NCBI RefSeq assembly: GCF_020731285.1
Contig: NZ_JAJFOW010000007.1
Location: 62,001 to 126,000 of the forward strand
DNA: 64,000 nt
Direction of reading: 5' to 3'
Origin: Cohnella baijiui
GTDB lineage: Bacteria; Bacillota; Bacilli; Paenibacillales; Paenibacillaceae
Shown: one piece after another, positions 1 through 10,528 of the stretch
How the letters are laid out: each line of letters starts with the position of its first letter
How positions within the stretch are numbered: position 1 is the stretch's first letter
Notes under the pieces: generated by a model
Databases searched by the model: none
Seen by the model: only the letters and a program-made list of their open reading frames with translations
Told to the model about the DNA's origin: nothing
Translations under genes and position numbers: made by a program

Positions 1-157
1 TCGGCGGTTTTTTCTGGAGCTCGTCAAGCTGCTTCTGCATGGCGTCGATTTGCGCGAGCGCGGTTTGCAGGCGCTGCTCCGTCTGCTGAAGCTGGCGAAC
101 GATATCGTTCCAGTCCGTCGGCCCTTGCGGCCATATCCAGGACGAATTCGTTGACAT
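1..157 (-). CDS. gerPC: Spore germination protein GerPC, N-terminal part (truncated by window edge)
   Basis: The first 52 codons are visible; the rest lies left of base 1. The protein opens MSTNSSWIWPQGPTDW and moves into a Gln/Leu-rich heptad-like stretch (IVRQLQQTEQRLQTALAQ) that looks like a coiled coil, as in the GerPC family. A GGAG Shine-Dalgarno lies 9 bases upstream of the ATG. It is the third gene after gerPA and gerPB, which matches the gerPABCDEF order. GerP proteins are made late in the mother cell and help germinants pass the spore coat. The identification rests more on position and coiled-coil character than on a diagnostic motif. Confidence 0.75.
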   Translation of the reverse strand, partial: MSTNSSWIWPQGPTDWNDIVRQLQQTEQRLQTALAQIDAMQKQLDELQKKPP

Positions 158-217
158 GGGCATCCGCTCCTTCGACGATCGCGCGAACAGGAAGAAGGCT
201 GCCTGCGAGCCGCGCGA

Positions 218-445
218 TTAGCTCGGATTGGGCAGCGGGACAAGAGAGATGGGCTGCAGCCCGGTCGCTTCGATTTGCGCGGGCGTAAGCTGCGGTGCAG
301 GACCGGTGTAGCCGCCCGTATTATACAGCTGAGACAGCGACTGAATGCTTCCCGCGCTGCCGATCTGCAGCACGGAGGAGTTCGAGACGGCCTCGACGCG
401 AAGCTGTCCGATGGAGATCTGCTGATGAATATAATACTGAATCAT
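218..445 (-). CDS. gerPB: Spore germination protein GerPB
   Basis: This 75-residue protein has the GerPB hallmarks: an N-terminal YYIHQQISI segment, then SSVLQIGSAGSIQSLSQLYN and a TGGYTGPAP motif. GerPB belongs to the gerP operon, whose products are needed for normal coat permeability to germinants. Its ATG overlaps the gerPA stop by four bases (ATGA), so the two are probably translationally coupled. The length agrees with the family. Confidence 0.93.
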   Translation of the reverse strand: MIQYYIHQQISIGQLRVEAVSNSSVLQIGSAGSIQSLSQLYNTGGYTGPAPQLTPAQIEATGLQPISLVPLPNPS

Positions 446-675
446 ATGATCCCGGAGTTGCCAATTTCGGTCGAAGAGGAATCGACGACATCGGGATCGT
501 TCGTGTTCGTCGCGCTAATCGAGTTCGTGCGAGGGAAGTCCCCGGTCACGAACGATCCCGCGCCGGCGAACGTTTTCGTGCTGCTGACTGGCTTTACCTG
601 CAAGGTGTCGCCGAAAAGCACGACCCCGCTCGAGCCCACGGTGATGACCTTGACGGCTCCGACGATGCTGGGCAT
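442..675 (-). CDS. gerPA: Spore germination protein GerPA (GerPA/GerPF family)
   Basis: This 77-residue protein starts MPSIVGAVKVITVGSSGVV and contains SSTKTFAGAGSFVTGDF followed by SATNTNDPD, the signature of the small GerPA/GerPF family. The ATG at 675 is chosen over longer upstream extensions because it has an AAGGAG site and gives the family length. It is the first gene of a gerPABC order and lies behind a sigma-K-like promoter at 709-738. GerPA and GerPF are paralogues; the position favours GerPA. Confidence 0.92.
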   Translation of the reverse strand: MPSIVGAVKVITVGSSGVVLFGDTLQVKPVSSTKTFAGAGSFVTGDFPRTNSISATNTNDPDVVDSSSTEIGNSGII

Positions 676-708
676 GACGCAACGACTCCTTCTAGTGCAA
701 TCATGTTC

Positions 709-738
709 CATTGTATGAAGGCGGGCGCCCAGAGGTTC
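709..738 (-). promoter_or_regulatory. Sigma-K-like promoter of the gerP operon
   Basis: On the minus strand an AC dinucleotide (735-736, in GAAC) lies 17 bases before CATACAATG (709-717). The sigma-K consensus is AC, 16-17 bases, CATANNNTA, so only the last base differs. Known gerP operons are sigma-K dependent, which supports the reading. Confidence 0.6.
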
Positions 739-764
739 CCGATCGGGACGCGAATCGGGCGGAC

Positions 765-792
765 ACCGCCCGGGCGATTGGGGCATAGGATG
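765..792 (+). promoter_or_regulatory. Sigma-K-like promoter of the Hsp20-like gene
   Basis: An AC (765-766) is followed after exactly 17 bases by CATAGGATG (784-792), the same arrangement as the divergent gerP promoter and one base off the sigma-K -10 consensus. It lies about 40 bases before the start codon at 833. The match is short, so this is a suggestion supported mainly by the divergent pairing. Confidence 0.45.
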
Positions 793-832
793 AAGAAGAG
801 CGCCGGTATCCGGCTTCGAAGGGGAGAAGAAC

Positions 833-1330
833 ATGTCTTTTTTCGACAGCGGCCCTTTGCCGAATTGGAAGGAAATCCAAAATTGGCTCGGCAAAGAGAT
901 CCCCTGGGATGTGGTGGAGAAATGGGACGAACAGAATGACGACTCGTGGCTGGAACAGATGGTTCGCAACTTCGTCTCCCCGCAGGGCGAACAGGCGCCG
1001 GACGCGAAACAAAAGACGAAGAAACACATGCCGATCATTCATTCTCCGTCCCCGCCGCGCGTCTCGCCGGATCTGATTAAAACCGCGAGGCACGTGATCT
1101 TGACCTTGAGACTGCCTTCGGAGGCCGATCTGCGGCCGATACGGTTGTACGCGGCACCGGATCGGGTTCGGCTGACCGGCCTGCCGGGCGGACGTTCGGA
1201 GACCGTGCGGATGCCGTGCCTGGTCTACGCCAAATCCGGGCGCGCCGAGTGGAAGAACGGACAGCTCCGCATCCGGTTCCGCAAGCGGCGCCGCGATCGC
1301 GAAGAAGTCGAATTGTTCATCCAGTCCTGA
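833..1330 (+). CDS. Hsp20/alpha-crystallin-like protein, possible spore germination or coat protein
   Basis: This 165-residue protein has a polar N-terminal half (residues 1-75) and a C-terminal half in which ARHVILTLRLP, RLYAAPDRVRLTGLPGG and GQLRIRFRKR resemble the alternating beta strands of the alpha-crystallin fold, ending EVELFIQS. A GGGGAG site precedes the ATG. It is divergent from gerPABC and shares a sigma-K-like promoter layout. Spore-associated Hsp20 relatives are known (GerT of Bacillus cereus, CotM/CotP of B. subtilis), so a late-sporulation role is likely. The exact function is not visible in the sequence. Confidence 0.6.
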   Translation: MSFFDSGPLPNWKEIQNWLGKEIPWDVVEKWDEQNDDSWLEQMVRNFVSPQGEQAPDAKQKTKKHMPIIHSPSPPRVSPDLIKTARHVILTLRLPSEADLRPIRLYAAPDRVRLTGLPGGRSETVRMPCLVYAKSGRAEWKNGQLRIRFRKRRRDREEVELFIQS

Positions 1331-1407
1331 TCCGTTATAATGCAATCAAGAGGCGCGCGCCGCTTCCGGCGGAACGGCGCGCGCGACGGATAAAGGAGGC
1401 TGACGTA

Positions 1408-1608
1408 GTGGAGCTCGTGGACGTTTCAAACGTATCGCCCGCGTTGTTCGTGACGGGGGTTGTTTTTATTTTGTTGATTGGCGGTTTGCTCAGCATGGGC
1501 GTCCTGCGGTTTTTTCAGGTGAAGAAACGCCAGGGGTGGTTCTTCATGAGCGGATCGGCGCTCTCGCTCGCCGCGATGGTGCTGATCGTCGACCGCTGGT
1601 TTAGCTAA
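1408..1608 (+). CDS. Small two-helix membrane protein, unknown function
   Basis: The start is GTG at 1408, preceded by a strong AAAGGAGG eight bases upstream; a longer in-frame reading has no such site. The 66-residue product has two hydrophobic segments (about residues 11-33 and 45-61) separated by a basic loop (FFQVKKRQGW), so it is probably an inner-membrane hairpin. I do not recognise the family. A perfect terminator hairpin follows at 1663-1704. Confidence 0.7.
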   Translation: MELVDVSNVSPALFVTGVVFILLIGGLLSMGVLRFFQVKKRQGWFFMSGSALSLAAMVLIVDRWFS

Positions 1609-1662
1609 AGGCGGCGCTAGGCGCCGTCCGCGGCATCGCATGTTTTGCCGTTTCGTTTCAAG

Positions 1663-1704
1663 AAGGGCCTCCATCTCCGCTTGGCCGCGGAGATGGAGGC
1701 CCTT
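1663..1704. terminator. Long perfect hairpin, likely terminator
   Basis: An 18-bp perfect stem (1663-1680 with 1687-1704) encloses the six-base loop TTGGCC and ends in CCCTTT. It separates the small membrane protein from the secreted-protein gene. The T tract is short, but the stem is very strong. Confidence 0.75.
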
Positions 1705-1904
1705 TCTGTTCGTCATATGCAGCCGCCGATTCGACGGATTGTGAACATTTCATGTCGGATGCGGGGGGCAATCGCAACTTTTGTCGCCATTTTTCGTCTA
1801 TCCCATCGTGTGTTCCCGCGCGAAGTCGCGGGGAACGGCTTCCTCATCCGATCGATCGGACTCATTCTATTATTTTTTTCCCAAAGCAAAGGAGAATCAC
1901 CTGA

Positions 1905-3869
1905 ATGGCATGGAATGCAAAGAAACAGCGCCTGCTGACGCTGCTCGCCGGCGCCTCGCTGCTCGCCGCGGCAGTCCCGCCGGTGCATGCGGAAGGCACG
2001 TACGATGCGACGTCAACCACGGGCAACATCCTCACGCTCACCGCCAACAAAGCCCAACTTACGCTGAACGGAGTCGTCTATCCCACGGCTCAACCGACAG
2101 CCGTCGTCGCCGGCGTAACCTATGCGCCGCTCAGCTCGTTGGCCGCGCGCTACGGCTACTCGGTCCGCTACGACGTCGGGACGAAGGAATCGATCGCCGT
2201 CCAGGGGACGACCGAAATTCGCATGAAGGCGGGCTCGACGACATTCTCGCTGAACGGCAAAAAAGTGGACGCGGCCGGCAAGTCGTACAATCAAAAAGGA
2301 AGTCTGATGATTCCGGTGCGGATGTGGTCCAATCTGACCGGTTCGAAGCTGTCGGTACCCACCAAAGGGCAAGTTACCCTCGCCTGGAGCACAGCGCCGA
2401 CGGCTGACTTCAAGGTGGACCAGACCGAGATCTATGCCGGGCAAACCCAAGTGACGTACACCAGTCTCTCTCAATTTCCGGATAAGATCGTCGACGAGCG
2501 GTGGGAAGGCAATGAGGCGATGTTCGCCGAACCGGGGACGTACACGGTCACCCGCAGCGTCATGGACGCGACCTACGGCTGGAGCGCGCCTTATTCCATC
2601 ACCGTTACCGTGCGTCCGCCGAACCAGCCTCCGCAAGCCACGTTCGCGACGGACAAAGAAATCTACAAGATCGGGGAGCCGATCCAATATACAGACCAAT
2701 CGACGGACGACGAGAACGCGATCACGGGCACCGAATGGACGAACAAACGTCCGGCGTTTTTCACCGAAGGTCCGCAGACGATCTCCCTCAAGGTGACCGA
2801 CCGCCACGGCGCCGTAGGCGAAATTAGCAAAACGATCACGATCACTTCCGAAGTCATGTATACCGAGGAGCAGTTCAACCAGCGTTTCACGCCGATCGGA
2901 GAAAAATATCCGATCGTCGGCGCCGACGTTCTGAAAATGCAGACCGTGCCTTATACATACACCGTCTCGGACCGCGCGCTGATCGCTTCGGACAGCCCGG
3001 AGGACTTCGACCGCGAAGGCGTTCTGTACCGGGATTCGATGATCGGGGACTTCCGCCTGTTCCTTTACCACCAGAACATCGGTACCGAACCGTTCAAGAT
3101 CTACCTCGCCGCGACCAACGAGAGCGCCGTCCCCGCGACGGTGACGCTGGGCGCGCGCGGCCAGGCCGGCCCCGATAGCTTCGGCGCCTACACGGGCAAG
3201 GTGGCGGCCAGCCGCTACCTGATCTCGCAGGACAAAGGCGACACGACCGCGATCGCCCTCGCGCCGGGCGAGACCAAGCTGGTCGCCCAGGAGCTCGGCT
3301 CGCTGCCGCTGAAGCCGGGCCAAGTGTTCTCCGCCTACGCGGACCTGAACGCTTCCTCCGACGTGAAGTTCACGCTGTTCGCCGTCAAGAACGGCAAGGA
3401 CCCGCTCGCCACGCTCGGTTCGCTGCCGGTGCTTCCGCGCGACGGCAAGCACATCCGCGGCACGTTCCACGGCGCGGACCGCGAAGTATCGATCGCCGAG
3501 CCGCTTGGCGCCGAGGCGCAACGGGTGCCGTTCGGCGACCACTCGATCGATCCCGCGTTGGACGGACGCGACATGCTGACTGGCCAGTTCGAAAACAACT
3601 GGGGCAACTTCGGCGTTGTCTACCATACGACGGTGCAGGTGAAGGCGAATACGCTCATCGCCGTCAACGCGCGGGGAGGCATCTACTCCGGCGTCTTTAA
3701 AGTAAACAATACGAGCGTGCTTGTCTCGAATACGAGCATGCTGCTCGATCCGAACGCGGTCTGCGTGCTTTACCGCACCGGTCCGAGCGACGAGACGGTC
3801 GACCTCTCGTTCTTGACGGCGCTCGGTTCCAACCTGCCGATGAACATCCTGTTCCTGCCGATCCGCTAA
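1905..3869 (+). CDS. Secreted protein with copper-amine-oxidase N-terminal-like and PKD-like domains
   Basis: This 654-residue protein begins with a signal peptide (KKQR, hydrophobic core, VHAEG, cleavage near residue 29). Residues about 45-160 contain LTLNGVVYPTAQPTAVVAGVTYAPLSSLAARYG and a second LMIPVRMWSNLTG block, the repeat type of the copper_amine_oxidN1 (stalk) domain, common in Paenibacillus exported proteins. Residues 165-310 hold two PKD-like units (EPGTYTVTRSV, then GPQTISLKVTDRHGAVG). The C-terminal half is a beta-rich region I do not recognise. An AAAGGAGA site precedes the ATG. It is transcribed alone and ends at a strong terminator. A cell-wall or surface role is inferred; no catalytic copper-oxidase domain is present. 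Confidence 0.8.
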   Translation: MAWNAKKQRLLTLLAGASLLAAAVPPVHAEGTYDATSTTGNILTLTANKAQLTLNGVVYPTAQPTAVVAGVTYAPLSSLAARYGYSVRYDVGTKESIAVQGTTEIRMKAGSTTFSLNGKKVDAAGKSYNQKGSLMIPVRMWSNLTGSKLSVPTKGQVTLAWSTAPTADFKVDQTEIYAGQTQVTYTSLSQFPDKIVDERWEGNEAMFAEPGTYTVTRSVMDATYGWSAPYSITVTVRPPNQPPQATFATDKEIYKIGEPIQYTDQSTDDENAITGTEWTNKRPAFFTEGPQTISLKVTDRHGAVGEISKTITITSEVMYTEEQFNQRFTPIGEKYPIVGADVLKMQTVPYTYTVSDRALIASDSPEDFDREGVLYRDSMIGDFRLFLYHQNIGTEPFKIYLAATNESAVPATVTLGARGQAGPDSFGAYTGKVAASRYLISQDKGDTTAIALAPGETKLVAQELGSLPLKPGQVFSAYADLNASSDVKFTLFAVKNGKDPLATLGSLPVLPRDGKHIRGTFHGADREVSIAEPLGAEAQRVPFGDHSIDPALDGRDMLTGQFENNWGNFGVVYHTTVQVKANTLIAVNARGGIYSGVFKVNNTSVLVSNTSMLLDPNAVCVLYRTGPSDETVDLSFLTALGSNLPMNILFLPIR

Positions 3870-3899
3870 GCGAAAGCTGCCGCGGCTTGCCGTTATCGC

Positions 3900-3950
3900 C
3901 ACCCCGGTCCGACATGCCACCCGCATGTGCGCCGGGGTGTTCGACTTTTT
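3900..3950 (+). terminator. Rho-independent terminator of the secreted-protein gene
   Basis: CACCCCGG (3900 on) pairs with CCGGGGTG (to 3939), with an inner ACATGC/GCATGT helix, followed by TTCGACTTTTT. Confidence 0.8.
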
Positions 3951-3964
3951 GCGGATGTGCGGCG

Positions 3965-4831
3965 CTAGTGGATCCCTTTTTTTCGGAAGTCGCCGCCTTG
4001 CACCTCGTAAACGGGCTCGACCGCGATGAACGCCCGCTGGTCGATGTCGTTCACTAGCGACCGCAGCTTGGCGAGTTCAAGCCGGGTGACGACGCAATAG
4101 ATCATGAGCAGGTCTTCTTTCAAGAATCCGCCTTTGGCGTAAATGAAAGTGGTGGTACGTCCGAGCCGCTTGATAATCGCCTCCGAGATTTCCTCAAATT
4201 CGGTGGAGATGATAGTGACCGACTTGGATTCGTTGAGCCCCTCGACGACGATGTCGATCATCTTGAACGCGATATAGTAGGTGAAAATCGAATACATCGC
4301 GGAATCCCATCCGAACAAAAAGCCGGCGGCAATGAAGATGAACAGGTTGATGATCATAATGATCTGTCCGACCGACATCCTCACCTGCTGGGAGATGATG
4401 ATGGCCACGATCTCCGTGCCGTCCAGCGAGCCCCCAAACCGCAGCACGAGCCCGATTCCCGTGCCGAGGATCAGCCCGCCGAACGCGAGCGCGAGCACCT
4501 TTTCCGTGGTAAAGGCGGGGACGTGATGGAGCAGCGCCGTCACGACGGACATGAGCGAAATCCCGTAAAGGCTCGACAAAGCGAACGTGCGTCCGACTTG
4601 CCGGAAGCCGAGCCAGAGAAAGGGCAGATTGATGACGAATAGAAAGAGGCCGAGCGGCCAACCGGACAGGTGCGATAAGATGATCGAGACACCGGTGATG
4701 CCGCCGTCGATCATCGCGTTCGGCACGATGAACAACTCCAGCGCCACGGCGGCCATGGCCGCGCCTACGGTGATGAACAGCAGCTTCAAGAGGGTGTGCC
4801 ATCCGCTCGTTTTCTTGTGCGTTCTGGACAA
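3965..4831 (-). CDS. YitT family membrane protein (DUF161 plus DUF2179)
   Basis: The 288-residue protein has five to six transmembrane segments in residues 1-180, including the family motif [15 protein letters not shown] and [13 protein letters not shown] soluble C-terminal domain (about 195-280, [33 protein letters not shown]) is the DUF2179 fold found in YitT and its paralogues. The function of these proteins is unknown; membrane sensor or transporter roles have been proposed. It is convergent with the secreted protein and divergent from yidD. Confidence 0.9.
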   Translation of the reverse strand: MSRTHKKTSGWHTLLKLLFITVGAAMAAVALELFIVPNAMIDGGITGVSIILSHLSGWPLGLFLFVINLPFLWLGFRQVGRTFALSSLYGISLMSVVTALLHHVPAFTTEKVLALAFGGLILGTGIGLVLRFGGSLDGTEIVAIIISQQVRMSVGQIIMIINLFIFIAAGFLFGWDSAMYSIFTYYIAFKMIDIVVEGLNESKSVTIISTEFEEISEAIIKRLGRTTTFIYAKGGFLKEDLLMIYCVVTRLELAKLRSLVNDIDQRAFIAVEPVYEVQGGDFRKKGIH

Positions 4832-4972
4832 GCCGACGCCTCCCTATTTGGGTATCCGGCAGTTTTTGCATGCGGCCTCCGATTTATGCGGCCGCGTGGT
4901 CGAAGCTCATTTGACGGAGAGCGCCGGATCGTTCATGATGAAGAGGTACGAGGATCAAAGGGGGGGCAGAAC

Positions 4973-5224
4973 ATGCTGCGCCAAGGCTTGCAGTTGCCCA
5001 TTCGCTTTTACCGAAAGTTCATCTCGCCGCTGAAGCCGCCGACGTGCCGGTTCGCGCCGACTTGCTCGGCCTACGCCCTGGAAGCGCTCGAAGTGCATGG
5101 ACCGCTCAAAGGGAGCTGCCTCGCCGTCGTCCGCATCTGCAAATGCCACCCGTTCCACCCCGGCGGCTTCGATCCGGTGCCTCCCCGGCGCGGCGCGGAC
5201 GGGAAGGACGCGGATCCGGCTTGA
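4973..5224 (+). CDS. yidD: Membrane protein insertion efficiency factor YidD
   Basis: This 83-residue protein carries the YidD signature [30 protein letters not shown], with CRF/CS cysteines, and [15 protein letters not shown]. YidD proteins sit at the inner membrane through an amphipathic helix and assist YidC/SecYEG-dependent insertion. The ATG at 4973 follows a G-rich Shine-Dalgarno; upstream in-frame extensions run into the divergent promoter region. The stop codon overlaps the -35 of the metG T-box promoter. Confidence 0.95.
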   Translation: MLRQGLQLPIRFYRKFISPLKPPTCRFAPTCSAYALEALEVHGPLKGSCLAVVRICKCHPFHPGGFDPVPPRRGADGKDADPA

Positions 5225-5250
5225 CATCGGCGGGCGTTGTCAGGTATATT
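5221..5250 (+). promoter_or_regulatory. Sigma-A promoter of the metG T-box transcript
   Basis: TTGACA (5221-5226) and TATATT (5245-5250) are separated by 18 bases. The -35 overlaps the stop codon of yidD. Transcription would start near 5257, just before the T-box leader. Confidence 0.75.
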
Positions 5251-5256
5251 TTGTAC

Positions 5257-5566
5257 AATTCCGATCGCATCCGATCGAACCCATAACGAACCCCCTATGA
5301 AGGGATGAGTACGAAGAGAGGTCTATTTCAGAGAGCCGGGAAACGCTGAGAGCCGGCATAGACCGCCTTCCGAAGATGGTCCTGGAGGGATCGCCCGCGA
5401 GCCCGTTCCGCGCCGATGCGCAGGAGGCAAGCGATCGACGTCCGCCGGCGTTAACGGCCAGGCCGAGTCATCGGCCGCATGAGCCTTCCCCCGCGCGCGG
5501 GGCGAAGGGAAGTTGGGTGGTACCACGCGAGCTTTGCTCCCGTCCCATGAGGACGGGAGTTTTTTG
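5257..5566 (+). ncRNA. T-box riboswitch (methionine) controlling metG
   Basis: Stem I is recognisable from GATGAGTACGAAGAGAG (from 5306) and the conserved distal part AGAGAGCCGG...CTGAGAGCCGG. The specifier region reads GAAG-ATG-GTCCTGGAG, placing the codon ATG (methionine) at 5376-5378 followed by a purine, as in known T-boxes. The T-box bulge GGGTGGTACCACGCG lies at about 5515-5529. It is followed by an intrinsic terminator. Uncharged initiator or elongator tRNA-Met would pair with ATG and the bulge to favour the antiterminator, raising metG expression. Confidence 0.95.
5537..5566 (+). terminator. Regulated terminator of the metG T-box
   Basis: A 9-bp stem, CTCCCGTCC (5537-5545) with GGACGGGAG (5551-5559), has a five-base loop and is followed by six Ts. 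It directly follows the T-box bulge that forms the competing antiterminator. Confidence 0.95.
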
Positions 5567-5568
5567 CG

Positions 5569-7740
<2,172 letters not shown>

Positions 7741-7752
7741 GGGAAGGAACGA

Positions 7753-7787
7753 AAGCCTGCCGCTTGCGAGCGCGCGGGCTTTTTTTT
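7753..7787 (+). terminator. Terminator of metG
   Basis: AAGCCTGCCGC and the G/C-rich partner GCGCGCGGGCT enclose a short loop and are followed by eight Ts. Confidence 0.85.
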
Positions 7788-7831
7788 CGTTCACGGTTCC
7801 TTGTTCGCTCGATCTGGGTGCGGCCATCCTA

Positions 7832-7860
7832 TTGACAGGAGATAGAGAGGCGCGTATACT
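7832..7860 (+). promoter_or_regulatory. Sigma-A promoter of znuACB
   Basis: TTGACA (7832-7837), 17 bases, TATACT (7855-7860): close to a perfect vegetative promoter. The Zur-like box overlaps the expected transcription start. Confidence 0.88.
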
Positions 7861-7862
7861 GC

Positions 7863-7884
7863 AATGCGTAATAAATACGATTAA
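7863..7884 (+). promoter_or_regulatory. Zur-type operator
   Basis: AATGCGTAATAAATACGATT is an imperfect dyad centred on CGTAAT-A-AATACG. The Bacillus Zur box core is CGTAATNATTACG, so the two half-sites differ by one base. Its position just downstream of the -10, ahead of a zinc uptake operon, fits repression by Zn-loaded Zur. Confidence 0.75.
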
Positions 7885-7898
7885 GGCGAGGGAACGGA

Positions 7899-8843
7899 AT
7901 GAACATGCGTAAGTGGACGGCCGGCTGCGCCGCGCTTCTGATCGCGGCCGGGCTGCTGGCTGCTTGCGGCGGCAAGCACGATGCGTCTGCCCCCGACAAG
8001 CTGAACGTGGTGACGACTTTTTATCCGATCTATTATTTGGCGACCGAGATCGGCGGCGAAGACGCGAACGTGGTCAACCTGATCCCGACGGGGGTCGAGC
8101 CGCACGATTGGACGCCGAAAAGCCGGGATTTGAATACAGCCTCCAAAGCCGAGTTGTTCCTCTATAACGGCGCCGGACTCGAAGGCTGGGTGGAGGGCTT
8201 TCTGCAAGGCGCCGGCAAGAAGGCGAAGACCCTCGAAGTGAGCAAGGGTATCGATCTCATCGACGCCGATGCCGAGGTAGTCGAAGATGAGCATGCCGAC
8301 GGCCACAACCATGGCGATCTGCACGTCGATCCGCATACGTGGGTGAGCCCGAAGTCGATGCTCCGTATGGGCGAAAACGTGAAGGAAGCGTTCATGCAGG
8401 CGGACGAGGCCCACGGCGCCGATTACGAGCGCCGCTACGAGGCGCTGAAGGGCAAGCTGGGGGAGCTGGATCGCAAATACGCAGACAGCCTCGCCGGTGT
8501 GAGCAAGCGCGACATCGTCGTGTCCCACCAGGCATTCGGCTATCTGTGCCGGGACTACGGCCTTACCCAGACGGCCGTCATGGGCTTGTCCCCGGACGCC
8601 GAACCGCGCGCACAGGATCTGCTCAAGATCGCCCAGTTCGTAAAGGACAACGGCGTCAAGACGATTTTCTTCGAGGAGCTCGTCTCCGACCGGATCGCCA
8701 AGACGCTCGCCCAAGAGGCGAATGTCGGCACGATGGTGCTCAATCCCGTCGAAGGGCTCACGAGCGAGGAAGAGAAGGCCGGTGACGATTACGTGACACT
8801 TATGGAACGGAATTTGCAAAATCTGCTGAAGGCTTTACAATGA
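7899..8843 (+). CDS. znuA: Zinc ABC transporter substrate-binding lipoprotein
   Basis: The 314-residue protein has a lipoprotein signal peptide with lipobox LLAAC, so it is anchored outside the membrane. It belongs to the cluster A-I (ZnuA/MntC) binding proteins: TTFYPIYYLATEIGG, TGVEPHDWTP, HVDPHTWVSP and VSHQAFGYL supply the metal-ligand histidines. A short His/Asp/Glu-rich loop (EDEHADGHNHGDLHVD, around residues 127-145) is typical of zinc-specific members. It is followed closely by the ATPase and permease genes and is controlled by the Zur-like box. Confidence 0.94.
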   Translation: MNMRKWTAGCAALLIAAGLLAACGGKHDASAPDKLNVVTTFYPIYYLATEIGGEDANVVNLIPTGVEPHDWTPKSRDLNTASKAELFLYNGAGLEGWVEGFLQGAGKKAKTLEVSKGIDLIDADAEVVEDEHADGHNHGDLHVDPHTWVSPKSMLRMGENVKEAFMQADEAHGADYERRYEALKGKLGELDRKYADSLAGVSKRDIVVSHQAFGYLCRDYGLTQTAVMGLSPDAEPRAQDLLKIAQFVKDNGVKTIFFEELVSDRIAKTLAQEANVGTMVLNPVEGLTSEEEKAGDDYVTLMERNLQNLLKALQ

Positions 8844-8886
8844 ATAAGACGCAACGTTCGGAAATCGGGAGAGAGGAGGGACAACC

Positions 8887-9669
8887 ATGGAGGAACGGCT
8901 TGAGCGGCCTGCGGTCGGCGGCGCGGCGGGATGCCATCGCGAAATCGTGACGCTCGACAAGGTCTCGTACGCGTACGGTTCGCAGCAGGTGCTCGACAAC
9001 GTCATCTTCGGCGTGCAGGAGCGTGATTTCGTCGGACTGATCGGGTCGAACGGCGCCGGCAAAACGACGCTTCTGCGCATGATCGTCGGACTGACGAAGC
9101 CGCAGGGGGGCGAGATTCGGCTGTTCGGAACGCCGGCCGGCCGGTTCAAGGATTGGCATCTGATCGGCTACGTGCCGCAGCGCAATCACTTTAACCCGCT
9201 ATTCCCGGCCACCGTCCGGGAGGTGGTGATGTCGGGGCTCTACGGGCGGCGCAAGCTGCTGCGCCGGCTTACCAAGGCCGACCTCGACCGCGCGGCGGAC
9301 GCGCTCGATACGCTCGACATTCCCGACCTGGCGGACAAGCGCATCGGCGAGCTGTCCGGGGGACAGCAGCAGCGCGTCTTTCTCGCTCGGGCGCTGATCA
9401 ACAACCCGAAGCTGCTCATCCTGGACGAGCCGACGGTCGGGATCGACAGCGAGACGCAGCTGAATTTTTTCCAGTTGATCAAGCATATGCATCAACATCA
9501 CGACATGACGTTCCTCATGGTGTCCCACGACCTGGACATGATCCGCGGCTATCTCGGCGAGCGGCCAAAGGCATCGAGCGGCAAACTGTCGTTTTTCGTC
9601 CGGCATTCCCATGATCTCGAGGATTGCGCGGAGACGGATTTGGTGCACACCTTACGGAAAGAAGGCTAA
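8887..9669 (+). CDS. znuC: Zinc ABC transporter ATP-binding protein
   Basis: This 260-residue ATPase has Walker A GSNGAGKTT, the Q loop VPQRNHFNPLFP, signature LSGGQQQR, Walker B LLILDEP and the H-loop histidine in MVSHD. It energises zinc import together with ZnuA and ZnuB. The gene lies 43 bases after znuA and 6 bases before znuB, consistent with one operon. An AGAGGAGGGAC site precedes the ATG. Confidence 0.95.
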   Translation: MEERLERPAVGGAAGCHREIVTLDKVSYAYGSQQVLDNVIFGVQERDFVGLIGSNGAGKTTLLRMIVGLTKPQGGEIRLFGTPAGRFKDWHLIGYVPQRNHFNPLFPATVREVVMSGLYGRRKLLRRLTKADLDRAADALDTLDIPDLADKRIGELSGGQQQRVFLARALINNPKLLILDEPTVGIDSETQLNFFQLIKHMHQHHDMTFLMVSHDLDMIRGYLGERPKASSGKLSFFVRHSHDLEDCAETDLVHTLRKEG

Positions 9670-9675
9670 GTCGGT

Positions 9676-10476
9676 TTGGATATATTGACGGCGGAATTTT
9701 TTCAGCGCGCGCTGATCGGCGGCGTGCTGATCGCGGTGACCGCGCCGCTCATGGGATTGTTCCTCGTGCTGCGGCGGCTGGCGATGATCGGAGACACGCT
9801 GTCGCACGTGAGCATCGCCGGCGTCGCGCTCGGCTTTTTGATCAACGTCTATCCGGTCGCCGTCGGCTTGGTCTTCGCGATCGCCGCCTCGTTCGGGATC
9901 GAAGCGCTTAGGCGCAAGTACCGGAGCTTCGCCGAGCTGTCCATCGCGATCATCATGTCGGGCGGGATCGCACTCGCGTCGATCCTGTTCACGTTGGGCA
10001 AAGGGTTTAACCTGAACGTCAATTCGTATTTGTTCGGCAGCATCTACACGCTCGACACGACCGATCTGATCGTCATCGGCGTCGTGACCGCGATCGTCCT
10101 GGCCGTCGTCCTGCTGCTCAAGAAAGAGCTGTTCCTGCTGACGTTCGACGAGGACGCGGCTTCGGTCAGCGGTCTTCCGGTCCGATACTTCAACATCCTG
10201 ATCAGCATTCTGACGGCGCTCGTGATCAGCGCCTCGATCAAGATCGTCGGTGCACTGCTCGTTTCGGCGCTGCTCACGATTCCGGCCGCCTGCGGCCTGG
10301 CGCTCGCGCGGAGCTTTCGCCAAGCGGTCGTAATCGTCGTGGCGATCGGGGAGGTCGCGGTCATCGCCGGGCTGTGGATGGCCGGGTTGTGGAATCTCGC
10401 GCCGGGCGGCACGATCGTCCTGCTGCTGATCGTTATTTTGCTCGGGTCGCTGACGACGCGCGCCGCGCGCGTCTAG
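9676..10476 (+). CDS. znuB: Zinc ABC transporter permease
   Basis: The 266-residue protein is almost entirely hydrophobic, with about eight membrane helices and the ABC-3 permease motifs LMGLFLVLRRLAMIGDTLSHVSIAGVALG and FDEDAASVSGLP. It forms the channel of the zinc importer. The start is TTG at 9676, six bases after the znuC stop, with the Shine-Dalgarno inside the end of znuC. Confidence 0.94.
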   Translation: MDILTAEFFQRALIGGVLIAVTAPLMGLFLVLRRLAMIGDTLSHVSIAGVALGFLINVYPVAVGLVFAIAASFGIEALRRKYRSFAELSIAIIMSGGIALASILFTLGKGFNLNVNSYLFGSIYTLDTTDLIVIGVVTAIVLAVVLLLKKELFLLTFDEDAASVSGLPVRYFNILISILTALVISASIKIVGALLVSALLTIPAACGLALARSFRQAVVIVVAIGEVAVIAGLWMAGLWNLAPGGTIVLLLIVILLGSLTTRAARV

Positions 10477-10528
10477 CGGCCCTCTCCGCCGTACATAGGG
10501 GAGTTCGAAATCGAAGGAGGGGTCCGCT

